A stretch of DNA of 64,000 nt from Tractidigestivibacter scatoligenes (GTDB lineage: Bacteria > Actinomycetota > Coriobacteriia > Coriobacteriales > Atopobiaceae). Positions 33,632 through 41,944 of the stretch are shown here, piece by piece. Both the position numbers and the translations under genes were made by a program. The notes under the pieces are model-generated. The model worked only from the letters and a program-made list of their open reading frames with translations, made no database searches and had not been told where the DNA came from. The DNA is taken from NCBI RefSeq assembly GCF_001494635.1, contig NZ_LOJF01000009.1, positions 62,001 through 126,000 of the forward strand, given 5' to 3'. Each line of letters begins with the position of its first letter. Position 1 is the first letter of the stretch.

Positions 33632-35026
33632 TTAGGCTGCCTTTGTCGCCGTTTGCTCCGCTCTCTGCTCGGCAGCATCGCCCTTGCTTTCAAACCCAAA
33701 GGCAAGCACGAGCACAAGCGCAATGACAAAGCTTACTGCCGCCTCTGCCAGGAACCATCCAATTGGTGCAAACGAGGCAAGCGTGAACACGTTGACCAGG
33801 AAGTTGAAGACAATGAGCTGAACATTGCCAATGCCGCCAACGGCCCCGCCAATCGCTCCCGCCACAACAACCATGGGGATGAGCTTGCGGTACCTCATGA
33901 TGACGCCATAGATGAGGGGTTCGTTAACGCCAGAGAGAATGCCAGAGATGAGGTAGGAGCCAACGAGGGTCTTGTAGTCCTTGTCTTTGGTGCGCAGGAA
34001 GACGCCGAAGCTCACGCCAAGGCATGCAAAGACGCTGGCTGCAGCAAGGGCAAAGATCGGGTCTCCGCCGTTGGCGTTGAGGTTTGCAAGGATGATGGGG
34101 ATGATTGCCCAGTGCACGCCAAAGATAACGAGAAGGCCCCAGAACCCGCCCATCACGATGCCAGCGACAACCATATTGGCGCTCACGAGGTAGTTGATGG
34201 CGGCGCCTGCGCCATTTGCGACGGCGTTGCCGATGGGGCCGAGGACCAGCGCGGTGAGGGGTACCATCACAGCCAGGTCAATTGCGGGAACGAGGAAGCT
34301 CCGTAGGTTTTTGGCCAGATGGGCGTTGAGGAAGCGCTCGAGGAAGCTTGTGACCCACACGGCGAGGAGGCTCGGAACGATGGTTGCCGAGTAGTCCACG
34401 GCAACAATGGGGATCGAGAAGAAGCTCTTGGGGTCGCCGGTCTGAAGCGCTGTGAAGTTGGGTTCAAGGAGCGCAGCGCCGATAATTGCGCCAACGAGGG
34501 GCGTAACGCCTAGCTTCTTGGCCGCATAGAAGCCAACAAAGATTGGCAGGAAGTAGAAGATCGCGTGACCGGCGGCATACCAGACGGCAAACTGGCCGCT
34601 ATCAGCGGGACAGACGCCAAGTCCCGCAAGAATGATGAGCACGGCTGTAAGGATGCCAGCACCAGCAAAAATGGGCAGAAGCGGCGTGAGAGCGCCAGAG
34701 ATGTAGTCGAAGATCCTCGCCATCACCGAGCGGTGGTCTTTCTCGGCAGGCGTGGGCTCTTCTGGTGCTTGCGGGGCCGAGGCGTCGAGAAGGCCCACAA
34801 GCGGCGTGTATACGGTCTCGACAGTCGGGCCGATGACCACCTGGAGCTGTCCGCCCTTCTCGACTACGCCGAGGATGCCCTCCGTTGCCTTGAGCTTATC
34901 GGCGTCTGCCCTACCGGCATCCTTGAGTGTGAATCGCAGTCTGCTTGCGCAATGCGTCACACCTTCTACGTTGCTTGGACCACCAACGAGTTCGAGAATG
35001 CTTTGCGCAAGCGCCTTTTCGTCCAT
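33632..35026 (-). CDS. PTS transporter EIIBC, glucose/beta-glucoside superfamily
   Basis: The 464-residue permease fuses EIIB (about 1-85; phosphorylated Cys26 in VTHCASRLRF) to EIIC (about 105-450) of the glucose-glucoside superfamily. EIIC starts IFDYISGALTPLLPIFAGAG, as in beta-glucoside, sucrose, trehalose and MurNAc permeases. There is no EIIA domain and no separate EIIA gene nearby, so a shared EIIA-Glc-like protein is needed. GGAGG lies five bases before the ATG. The amidase gene follows after one base. Specificity cannot be read out, but an amide-containing sugar is suggested by that neighbour. Confidence 0.9.
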   Translation of the reverse strand: MDEKALAQSILELVGGPSNVEGVTHCASRLRFTLKDAGRADADKLKATEGILGVVEKGGQLQVVIGPTVETVYTPLVGLLDASAPQAPEEPTPAEKDHRSVMARIFDYISGALTPLLPIFAGAGILTAVLIILAGLGVCPADSGQFAVWYAAGHAIFYFLPIFVGFYAAKKLGVTPLVGAIIGAALLEPNFTALQTGDPKSFFSIPIVAVDYSATIVPSLLAVWVTSFLERFLNAHLAKNLRSFLVPAIDLAVMVPLTALVLGPIGNAVANGAGAAINYLVSANMVVAGIVMGGFWGLLVIFGVHWAIIPIILANLNANGGDPIFALAAASVFACLGVSFGVFLRTKDKDYKTLVGSYLISGILSGVNEPLIYGVIMRYRKLIPMVVVAGAIGGAVGGIGNVQLIVFNFLVNVFTLASFAPIGWFLAEAAVSFVIALVLVLAFGFESKGDAAEQRAEQTATKAA

Positions 35027-35274
35027 CTCTGCCTCCGCGTTTGAGCTTTGGGTTCCTTAGATGCATCCATGCTAGCGCTGTGTGTGATCGGCGGAGCTTT
35101 TTTGTATCAACCATGTAACCATGCCCGTGTCATCGGACAGGCGTCTGCCGCTGAATCTGTGTGACGCAAAACGAAAGAGTCGGCATCCAGGACCGTCTTC
35201 ATCCCAATTGCGCCTATCATGGGCCGCTGTGAGGAAAACGCGCATTACGTGCCAGTGCATGGAGGCATTGAGTC

Positions 35275-36474
35275 ATGGAAACCTTTGATGAGCTTTACTA
35301 TCGGGAGCCCTACACGCGAGAGTTCGATGCCTCTGTTGTGTCCTGCGAGCCTGCAGATGAGGGGTTTGCAATCGAGCTTGACCAGACCGCGTTTTATCCC
35401 ACAGGCGGCGGACAGCCGGGCGATAGGGGCACGTTGAGCGTTGGTACGGATGAAGGCCAGGTTGTGGCCCACGTGCGCGAGGCGGTACCCGGAGAGGGCG
35501 CGGGCGAGGTTATCCATCTCTCGGACATTTCGCTTCCCGTTGGTGCTAGCGTCCATGGCTGCCTTGACTGGACCTGGCGGCGCGACAACATGGATGCACA
35601 CACCGGCGAGCACATTGTCTCGGGCATCGTACATGCCCTCTTTGGCTACAACAACGTTGGCTTTCACATGGGCGAGCGCTGCATCGAGGTCGACTTTGAC
35701 GGCGTCCTCACGTCCGATGACGCGCTCGACGTAGAGCGGCGCGCCAATGCGGCAATTCGCGAGGACGTGAGCGTAGAGGCGCTTCTCCCCTCTCCCGCCG
35801 AGCTTGCTGAAATGGACTACCGCAGTAAGAAGGACCACGACGGCCAGATTCGCGTGGTGAGGATTGCCGGCGTGGACTCCTGCGCCTGCTGCGGCACGCA
35901 TGTGTCTTCCACCGGTCAGGTGGGGCTCATCAAGATCTTGCGGGTGACCACCAAGAAGAAGCGGACCCGCCTTGAGCTACTTTGCGGCCGCCGCGCGTTG
36001 GAGGCATGCGAGGCTGCCATGGCGGCACTACGTGACACCAGCAACTTCCTCACGGTTGGAGACGAGGAGGTTCCCGAGGCGGTACGTCGCCTCTCTACCG
36101 AAAGGGATGACCTCAAGCACCAGCTCAAGCAAGCTGGTCGCAAGCAGATTGACCAGTATGTGGCAACGTTGGCACCCGAGGGGTCGCTGGCTGTGTGCTG
36201 CCTTCCCGAGCTGGACGTTGAGGACCTCCGCTACCTGTGCGAGCAAGTCCTCGAGCGCACGGACGCAACAGTTTGCGCTGGCATTTCGCCCGTTGAAGAT
36301 TGCCCCCGGCTTGCGTATGTGATTGCGTCTACTGATGCTGACCTGAGACCAGCATGCAAGGAGCTTAACCGCAGGCTTGATGGCCGTGGCGGCGGAAAAG
36401 CCCAGCTGGTTCAGGGCAGTTGGGCGTCATCCAGCGATGCAGCCCTGACTGCAATCCGCGACGTGCTGGGATAG
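35275..36474 (+). CDS. Alanyl-tRNA editing protein, AlaX-like with DHHA1 domain
   Basis: AlaX proteins clear Ser- or Gly-mischarged tRNA-Ala in trans. The 399-residue protein has the AlaRS second additional domain with TAFYPTGGGQPGDRG, zinc ligands HTGEH (His109, His113) and CCGTH (Cys205, His209), a coiled segment (about 265-300) and a C-terminal DHHA1-like domain with RLDGRGGGKAQLVQGS. This is the long AlaX type, resembling AlaRS without its aminoacylation core. GGAGG precedes the ATG by nine bases. It is divergent from the PTS gene, with 248 bp between; no operator is recognised there. Confidence 0.9.
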   Translation: METFDELYYREPYTREFDASVVSCEPADEGFAIELDQTAFYPTGGGQPGDRGTLSVGTDEGQVVAHVREAVPGEGAGEVIHLSDISLPVGASVHGCLDWTWRRDNMDAHTGEHIVSGIVHALFGYNNVGFHMGERCIEVDFDGVLTSDDALDVERRANAAIREDVSVEALLPSPAELAEMDYRSKKDHDGQIRVVRIAGVDSCACCGTHVSSTGQVGLIKILRVTTKKKRTRLELLCGRRALEACEAAMAALRDTSNFLTVGDEEVPEAVRRLSTERDDLKHQLKQAGRKQIDQYVATLAPEGSLAVCCLPELDVEDLRYLCEQVLERTDATVCAGISPVEDCPRLAYVIASTDADLRPACKELNRRLDGRGGGKAQLVQGSWASSSDAALTAIRDVLG

Positions 36475-36496
36475 CAGGGCCTCACCCAAAGGTGCC

Positions 36497-36649
36497 TGCC
36501 CAAAAAGTGCGGTTGTCAGTACTTTTTGAGAAAATGGTCGAGTACGAACACGCTGGCTATTTTTTCGAGCCGCAGGTAGGGAATTGCCACCTATTGGGTG
36601 ATACTAAGCACTACTTCGAAAAAGTACTGTAAAGTCCGATTTTTGGGCA
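36497..36649. repeat. 153-bp element with imperfect 31-bp terminal inverted repeats (MITE-like)
   Basis: The left end reads TGCCCAAAAA, ten bases, CAGTACTTTTT (36497-36527). The right end is its inverse: AAAAAGTACTG (36619-36629), ten bases, TTTTTGGGCA (36640-36649). Both conserved blocks match perfectly (10 and 11 bp) and the ten-base spacers differ. The interior is not coding and is A+T-richer than its surroundings. A perfect palindrome CAGGGATCCCTG follows at 36650. No target duplication is clear. Confidence 0.6.
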
Positions 36650-36716
36650 CAGGGATCCCTGAAAACCCAAAGCGAATTACTAGTATGAGGCATACAGTGG
36701 TCGCATTGAGTCGGGC

Positions 36717-37340
36717 ATGGACGAGGAAGCCGCCGTCTATGATCTTGGGAGTGTCGATGCTGCCGCAACGTCGGTGGTAGAGAGTATGCCAACCATCCAG
36801 CGAAGCTTCTGCAACCTTCGGCAAAACCACGAGAGGACGGCGCTGGTTACGGTGCCTCTCGTTCTTGGCGCTCTTGCCTGGGTGCCAGTTGTGTTTGCCA
36901 TCGCGATGATGACCGTTGCGGTGTATGTGCTCCTATGGAGCCTTATTCTTGCTGCGTGGGCGTTTGTCGCATCCGGGTATGTCTTTGGCCTCTCATCAAT
37001 TATTGCGTTTATTCTTGGCGCAACGTCGGGCAACTGGGTTGCAGGAGCCATGGATGGAGGTGTCTCACTTGCACTTGGTGGTGCCGCGGTGCTTTTGACT
37101 CCCATTGCCATCCAGGTGACGAGCATCCTGTACCAGACATCCATTCGATTTGGACGCTGGGTTGCACACTTGGTGGTGGGCGCCATCATCTGCGGAGCGG
37201 GCGCGGCAATGGCACTCGTTAGCCTTATTGCCTGCGGCTTTGCGCCTGACACGGTGGCTCCTCTGCCCACGGTCAATGCGGGGTTCTTGGGCACGATAAG
37301 CTATCCGCACCTCCCGCAGAGCCTAAGCTTTACGAGGTAG
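36717..37340 (+). CDS. Hypothetical multi-pass membrane protein
   Basis: The 207-residue protein is not recognised. After about 40 polar residues (with Cys32) it has five or so hydrophobic segments: about 42-100 (two or three helices, ending LAAWAFVASGYVFGLSSII), 100-145 and 150-180, rich in Ala, Val and Ile, and a polar tail ending SLSFTR. The general look is that of DUF1700-type small membrane proteins, but I cannot assign it. No ribosome-binding site precedes the ATG; an in-frame stop lies 36 bases upstream. It sits 67 bp downstream of the inverted-repeat element, which could supply or disrupt its promoter. A terminator follows. Confidence 0.6.
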   Translation: MDEEAAVYDLGSVDAAATSVVESMPTIQRSFCNLRQNHERTALVTVPLVLGALAWVPVVFAIAMMTVAVYVLLWSLILAAWAFVASGYVFGLSSIIAFILGATSGNWVAGAMDGGVSLALGGAAVLLTPIAIQVTSILYQTSIRFGRWVAHLVVGAIICGAGAAMALVSLIACGFAPDTVAPLPTVNAGFLGTISYPHLPQSLSFTR

Positions 37341-37361
37341 GTAATCCTACATCAAAGATGG

Positions 37362-37396
37362 GCGCCCGGCGGCCGCCTCTGGCTGTCGGGCGCTTT
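37362..37396 (+). terminator. Terminator after the membrane protein gene
   Basis: GCGCCCG (37362-37368) pairs with CGGGCGC (37387-37393), followed by TTTAC; the loop holds an additional GGCGGCC. It lies 22 bases past the stop. Confidence 0.65.
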
Positions 37397-37530
37397 ACAT
37401 GAAGGTTAGGGTGCTTGCAGTGATGTGCAACCTTTGTGACATATGCCATAGATTGGGTAACATAAGAATCGATCCCACATTGAGGACCTAATCCCACTTT
37501 TCAAGACATATTTGATACAAGGAGAGAAGC

Positions 37531-37836
37531 ATGTACGCAGACTATCACGAGCGCCATGGGCATGGTGGGCACTACGGTCATCATCACGGCGGCTGCCATC
37601 ACGAGCACTGCTATCACCACGATTACGCCAGCGGAGAGGGCCAGTCAGAGAAGGATTCCGAACTGGTCTGCCCGTGCGTCGGGGTGACCAAGGCAGACAT
37701 CGAGCAGGCCGTTATCAACGGCGCAAGGACGCTCGAGGATGTGGGGAACGCAACCGGGGCGGGAACGCGCTGCGGACGCTGCACGGGGGCCGTCGAGGCG
37801 GCCCTCCAGGAAGCCCTTGCGGCCCAAGCGTCGTAG
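37531..37836 (+). CDS. BFD-like [2Fe-2S] protein with histidine-rich N-terminus
   Basis: The 101-residue protein has a metal-binding-looking head: 12 His and 2 Cys in the first 32 residues (HGHGGHYGHHHGGCHHEHC). The tail is a bacterioferritin-associated ferredoxin fold with cluster ligands C47-P-C49 and C81-x2-C84 (CPCVGVTKADIEQAV; RCGRCTGA). BFD proteins carry electrons, for example to release stored iron. The His-rich head resembles Ni or Zn reservoirs, notable because hypA and hypB are 1-5 kb away. AAGGAGAG precedes the ATG. A lone AGGTTAG at 37401, like a DtxR half-site, is too weak to call regulation. The convergent HAD gene ends five bases away. Confidence 0.82.
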   Translation: MYADYHERHGHGGHYGHHHGGCHHEHCYHHDYASGEGQSEKDSELVCPCVGVTKADIEQAVINGARTLEDVGNATGAGTRCGRCTGAVEAALQEALAAQAS

Positions 37837-37841
37837 GGTTA

Positions 37842-38492
37842 TTACCCGAGAAGAACGCGCCCAAGCTCATCGACCGTGTCTACCACCGTAGTGGCACCAG
37901 CGCGGAGAAGCTCATCTCGGGACCCGTAGCCATAGGTGACGCCCACAAAGCCCACCGAGGCAGCCTGTGCGCCTCGCGCGTCCTGGGCTCGGTCTCCCAC
38001 CATAGTGACCATACTCTTCTCGCCACGCATTCCCAGACGAACGAGCGCCTCGTTGATGACGTCTGCCTTCGCGGTGCGCTTCTCGTCCAGCGTTGCCCCT
38101 ACCACCTGGTCAAAGAGGTCTGTCATCCCAAAGTGGTCAAGGATTCTCAGCACGTATGGTTCTGGCTTGGACGAGGCCACGCAGGTGATGATGCCCACGG
38201 CCCTCAGCGTGCCAAGAAGCTCAATAATTCCCTGGTACGGGTGGTTCTCAAAGAGCCCAACGGTTGTGTAGCGTTCACGATAAAGCTCGAGCGCTCGCAG
38301 CGCCTCCTCGTGCGACATGCCGGAGAAGTCCATGAACTCCTGGACGAGCGGCGGACCAATGAAGACCGAGAGCGCAGAGGGGTCCGGCACCTCTCGCCCC
38401 ATCTTCTCGAGCGCGTACTGGACGGACTTAATAATGCCCTCGCCAGATGCGGTGAGCGTCCCATCGAGATCGAAGAGCACCGCCTTTGCCAC
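37842..38492 (-). CDS. HAD-superfamily hydrolase, phosphoglycolate phosphatase-like
   Basis: The 216-residue phosphatase has VLFDLDGTLTASG (nucleophile and acid Asp), an all-helical C1 cap with IGPPLVQEFM, ASSKPEPYVLRIL lysine motif and MVGDRAQDARGA. The IGPPL in the cap and overall length match the PpaX/Gph/5'-nucleotidase branch. GTG 38492 is preceded by GGGAGGG; an in-frame ATG at 38534 lacks one. Candidate substrates are phosphoglycolate, pyrophosphate or a nucleotide. Monocistronic, with a palindromic repeat element 56 bp upstream. Confidence 0.88.
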   Translation of the reverse strand: MAKAVLFDLDGTLTASGEGIIKSVQYALEKMGREVPDPSALSVFIGPPLVQEFMDFSGMSHEEALRALELYRERYTTVGLFENHPYQGIIELLGTLRAVGIITCVASSKPEPYVLRILDHFGMTDLFDQVVGATLDEKRTAKADVINEALVRLGMRGEKSMVTMVGDRAQDARGAQAASVGFVGVTYGYGSRDELLRAGATTVVDTVDELGRVLLG

Positions 38493-38547
38493 GTTCCCTC
38501 CCCTGTCTGCCAGTCCTACCAAGAAGACGCGCAACGCTGCTCACCAG

Positions 38548-38624
38548 AGTTTAGCTCTTTTTCTTAAACGGCTCCTACGTTTGCCCAGGTAGCCAATAGC
38601 GATTTTAAGAAAGGGAGCTAAACT
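38548..38624. repeat. Palindromic repeat element, copy 1
   Basis: AGTTTAGCTCTTTTTCTTAAA (38548-38568) and its inverse at 38604-38624 form a 21-bp stem with two mismatches around a 35-base centre containing CGTTTGCCCAG. Copies at 45724 and 46973 share the AGCTCCTTT-CTTAAA arm and the CCCAG centre. This copy lies between a HAD gene and the hypA terminator. Confidence 0.75.
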
Positions 38625-38657
38625 TCGCAGCGAGAGACCTGTGACGAGAAGAACAAG

Positions 38658-38685
38658 GCGGCCCCAGGCGCAAACCCGGGGCCGC
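38658..38685 (-). terminator. Terminator of the hypB-flavoprotein-hypA operon
   Basis: GCGGCCCC (38658-38665) pairs with GGGGCCGC (38678-38685). On the minus strand the stem lies five bases after the hypA stop and is followed by T-rich CTTGTTCTTCTC. Confidence 0.85.
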
Positions 38686-38689
38686 TCGC

Positions 38690-39034
38690 CTATACAGCCT
38701 GGATGTCCTTCACCATCACGTCTCTGCCGGTCACGAGGTAGGTGTTGTGACCGCCGCAGACGGGGCAGGCCTTTCCGTACTCGGTGGTGCGGTAGGTCTT
38801 CTTGCAGTCGCGGCAGTATGAGATGCCCGCCACGATTATCAAGTTGAGCTCGCACTCCTGCATGTGCTCGGTGCGGAGCTTTGCCCACTCGAAGCAGTCG
38901 CGGAAGTAGCTGGGCACGATGGTGCTAACCTCGCCCACCTCGAGGTCAACGCGCACCACCTTGCTCACGCCGTTCTTGCGAGCGGCCTCCTCGACCATGT
39001 CGATTACGCGCACGACGATGCCCAGCTCGTGCAT
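38690..39034 (-). CDS. hypA: Hydrogenase maturation nickel chaperone HypA
   Basis: HypA delivers nickel to the [NiFe]-hydrogenase large subunit together with HypB. The 114-residue protein has the MHE N-terminus whose His2 binds nickel, and a zinc site of Cys74, Cys77, Cys90 and Cys93 (YCRDC; CPVC). It begins immediately after the stop of the 968-residue flavoprotein, with no spacer, and ends the operon. hypC, D, E and F and the hydrogenase itself are not in the window. Confidence 0.96.
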   Translation of the reverse strand: MHELGIVVRVIDMVEEAARKNGVSKVVRVDLEVGEVSTIVPSYFRDCFEWAKLRTEHMQECELNLIIVAGISYCRDCKKTYRTTEYGKACPVCGGHNTYLVTGRDVMVKDIQAV

Positions 39035-41941
39035 TTACGCGTTCTCCTCACGAGACTCGTCGCTTGAGTTGCCAGTGTAGGGGTGCGTTCGGTTGAACTC
39101 TTTGTGCGTGCGGTTGTACTCGCGACGCTTCTCGCGCATGATCTTGGCCTCCTCCGAGCCAGAGTTTGCCACGATCTTCACGGCGCGCTTGATTGCGTAG
39201 CTCGCAAGGCCTCCCACCTTGTCCTCGGCCACGCGCATGTCGGTCATCTCGGGGTGGTCGCGGTAGAGGTGGATGGCGTCGAACTTACAGCGGGTGGTGC
39301 AGATGCCGCAGCCAATGCACTTGTTGGGGTCGACAACGGACGCGCCGCAGCTCAGGCAGCGCTTGGTCTCGATGGCCACCTGCTCGGCCGTGAGCGTGCG
39401 GTGCGTGTCGCGGAAGCGGTCGGCACCCTCGGTGTCCATGCCCTCCTCCTGGCGGCCTTCATTGTCGTACGAGTCGATAAGAAGGTCGTCCTTGTCGAAC
39501 TCAAGGTAGTTGTGGCGATCGCGGCCAATGGTCATGCTCGCACCTTCCTGCACGCGGCGGTGCAGCGACTCGGCGGCATAGTGGCCGGCGGCAATGGCGT
39601 CAATCACGAACTTGGGGCCAGTGAGGACGTCACCGCCCACAAAGATGTCCTTGTCTGCCGTCTGGAACGTGAGGGCGTCTGCCTGCGGGTAGTTGCCGTG
39701 ATGGAAGGTGACCGAACGGCCGTCGAGAAGGCCGCCCCACTCGATGGCCTGGCCAATGGCAAAGACCACCTGGGTGCAGGGCACGGTGATGGTCTCGTCC
39801 TCATTGTAGAGCGGCGAGAAGCGCTTGGTCTTGGGGTCGATGACCTGCGTGCAGCGCTTGAAGACGACGCCCTTCACATGACCGGACTCGTCGACGAGCA
39901 CTTCCTTGGGGCCCCATCCGTTCTGAACGGTGACACCATCCTCGAGCGTCTCGGCAATCTCTGCGTTGGTGGCGGGCATCTCGTCGCGCTGCTCGAGCGA
40001 GACCATCGTGACAGTGGCGGCACCACGGCGCTTGGCGTTACGCGCGCAGTCGACGGCCACGTTGCCGCCGCCAACCACCACAACGTCACCGGACATGGCG
40101 GGGTTGCCCTTGGCCATGGAGTCCTCGAGGTAGTGCACGGCAACGTCCGTGCCCTCGGCGGTGTCGCCGGGGACTCCGGGGCGCCTGCCGCCCTGGCAGC
40201 CCACGGCCACGAAGAATGCCCGGAAGCCCTGCTCACGCAGCTGATCGAGAGTCACGTCGCGGCCAACTTCGACGCCGCAGCGAATCTCGACGCCCAGACT
40301 CTTGATGATCTCGACCTCGGCGAGAAGCACGTCCTTCTCGAGCTTGTAGGACGGGATGCCGTACATCATCATGCCGCCGGGCTGCTCGTGCTTCTCGAAC
40401 ACGACGGGCGAGTAGCCGAGAAGGGCCAGGTAGTACGCGCAGGAGAGACCTGCGGGACCAGCACCGATGATCGCAATCTTCTGGTCGAAGTGGTCGTGGA
40501 CCGAGGGAACAGCGCGGTTGGGCACGGCGTGCTGGGCCTGCGCAAGATCGTAGTCGGCGACGAACTTCTTGACCGCATCGATGGAGACGGGCTGGTCAAT
40601 GGTGCCGCGCGTGCACGCGTCCTCGCAGCGCTTATTGCAGATGCGACCACACACGGCAGGGAACGGGTTCATGGTACGGATGAGCTCGACGGCTTCCTGG
40701 TACTTGCCCTCCTTGGCCTTCTGGAGGTAGGCCTGCACGGGGACGTGTGCCGGGCAGGCGGCCTTGCAGGGGGCAGAGCCCGTGGGCCAGGTGTTGTGCA
40801 TGCGGGCAGTGTCGCGGTAGTTCTCGTCCCAGGCGTACTTGCCCCAGTGGATAGCGTCGGGAAGGATGGCGCGCGGGTACTTGGGCTGCTCACCGTTTGC
40901 GCGGCAAAGCTTCTGGCCCAGCTTCACGGCGCCGGCCGGGCAGGACTCAACGCAGAGGCCGCAGGCCACGCAGTTCTCCGGCGTGACCTTGGCCGTATAC
41001 GAGGAGCGTGAGAGGTTGGGCGTGTTGAAGAGCATGCTCGTGCGCAGGGCGTTGCAGATCTTCACGTCGCAGTTGCAGATGTCGAAGATCTTGTTCTCGC
41101 CGTCGATGTTGGTGATCTGGTGGACAAAGCCGTTGTCCTCGGCGCGCTTGAAAATCTCAAGCGCCTCCTCGGTGGTGATGTAGTGCGCGCGGCCCGTCTC
41201 AACGGTGTAGTCGGCCATATCGCCAACCTGGATGCACCAGTCGTCCGGGTCATCCGCACAACCCTCGCCAAGCTTCGTGCGAGAGTAGCGGCAGGAGCAA
41301 ATGCCTGCCGAAATGTGGCCCTCGTACTTCTTGAGCCAGTAGGAGATGCGCTCGAGCTTGACGGCCTCGTTCTGGAAGTTGACGGCCTTCTCGACGGGAA
41401 TCACGTGCATGCCGACGCCGTCGCCTCCTGGCGGGACCATCTGCGTGATGCCAGCGAGCGGGATGAAGGTCATGCGCTCGAAGAAGTTCGCGACGGCGGG
41501 GTTCTTGTCGATGCGGTCCTTGCTCGAGTTGAAGAGCTCTGCAGAGCCGGGGACAAAGAACGGCAGGCGCCAGCGCTTGATGCGCGGTGCATCCGCTATG
41601 GGGCCGTCATCGTTGTAGTGGTCTCCGTAATCGTACTCGAGGATGCCAATGACGCTCATCTGGTCGAGGAGCTCCTGCAGGTGGGCGGGCTCAATCTCGG
41701 GCGCCAGGGCCATCATCTGGTCAAAGTCGTAGAACTGGCGAAGCTTCATACGGTTGCCAAGGTCAACCATCTCGTCGGTGAGGACCTCCTTGAGGCCCCA
41801 GTACTCGGGATCGTCGGTCTTGACGCCGCCAATCTTGTGCTTCACAACATCAGTGATCTTGCGACCAAGCTTAGCCACGGCAGCATTGCGCTCAGCCTCG
41901 TTCTGATAGATGGAGTGCTGCGTCTTAAACTGTTCCGGCAT
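39035..41941 (-). CDS. Large Fe-S flavoprotein, GltD/NfnB-like core with extra N- and C-terminal Fe-S domains
   Basis: The 968-residue protein combines: an N-terminal region of about 310 residues with paired cysteines (ICSCRYSRTKLGEGC; ICNCDVKICN); a [4Fe-4S] site at Cys324, 327, 330 and 334; a GltD-type N-terminal cluster domain from about Cys392; FAD (IAIIGAGPAGLSCAYYLAL, near 495) and NADPH (VVVVGGGNVAVDCARNAKRR, near 615) motifs; and a C-terminal ferredoxin segment (about 862-890; CLSC, CIGCGICTTRC). The core oxidises NAD(P)H and passes electrons along the clusters, as in NfnB, a flavin-based bifurcating enzyme. It lies between hypB (three-base gap) and hypA (no gap), so it is probably linked to hydrogenase or formate metabolism. 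Partner and direction of electron flow are unknown. Confidence 0.85.
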   Translation of the reverse strand: MPEQFKTQHSIYQNEAERNAAVAKLGRKITDVVKHKIGGVKTDDPEYWGLKEVLTDEMVDLGNRMKLRQFYDFDQMMALAPEIEPAHLQELLDQMSVIGILEYDYGDHYNDDGPIADAPRIKRWRLPFFVPGSAELFNSSKDRIDKNPAVANFFERMTFIPLAGITQMVPPGGDGVGMHVIPVEKAVNFQNEAVKLERISYWLKKYEGHISAGICSCRYSRTKLGEGCADDPDDWCIQVGDMADYTVETGRAHYITTEEALEIFKRAEDNGFVHQITNIDGENKIFDICNCDVKICNALRTSMLFNTPNLSRSSYTAKVTPENCVACGLCVESCPAGAVKLGQKLCRANGEQPKYPRAILPDAIHWGKYAWDENYRDTARMHNTWPTGSAPCKAACPAHVPVQAYLQKAKEGKYQEAVELIRTMNPFPAVCGRICNKRCEDACTRGTIDQPVSIDAVKKFVADYDLAQAQHAVPNRAVPSVHDHFDQKIAIIGAGPAGLSCAYYLALLGYSPVVFEKHEQPGGMMMYGIPSYKLEKDVLLAEVEIIKSLGVEIRCGVEVGRDVTLDQLREQGFRAFFVAVGCQGGRRPGVPGDTAEGTDVAVHYLEDSMAKGNPAMSGDVVVVGGGNVAVDCARNAKRRGAATVTMVSLEQRDEMPATNAEIAETLEDGVTVQNGWGPKEVLVDESGHVKGVVFKRCTQVIDPKTKRFSPLYNEDETITVPCTQVVFAIGQAIEWGGLLDGRSVTFHHGNYPQADALTFQTADKDIFVGGDVLTGPKFVIDAIAAGHYAAESLHRRVQEGASMTIGRDRHNYLEFDKDDLLIDSYDNEGRQEEGMDTEGADRFRDTHRTLTAEQVAIETKRCLSCGASVVDPNKCIGCGICTTRCKFDAIHLYRDHPEMTDMRVAEDKVGGLASYAIKRAVKIVANSGSEEAKIMREKRREYNRTHKEFNRTHPYTGNSSDESREENA

Positions 41942-41944
41942 CTC

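Noticed and set aside
37397-37530. DtxR/IdeR or FNR operator before the BFD gene
   Set aside because: Only a single AGGTTAG half-site was found, and no TTGAT-N4-ATCAA palindrome.
39083-41011. A 642-codon open frame on the + strand opposite the large flavoprotein
   Set aside because: The minus strand encodes clear FAD, NADPH and Fe-S motifs; the + frame is a Val/Leu/Gly/Ala-rich shadow of high-G+C codons with no domain.
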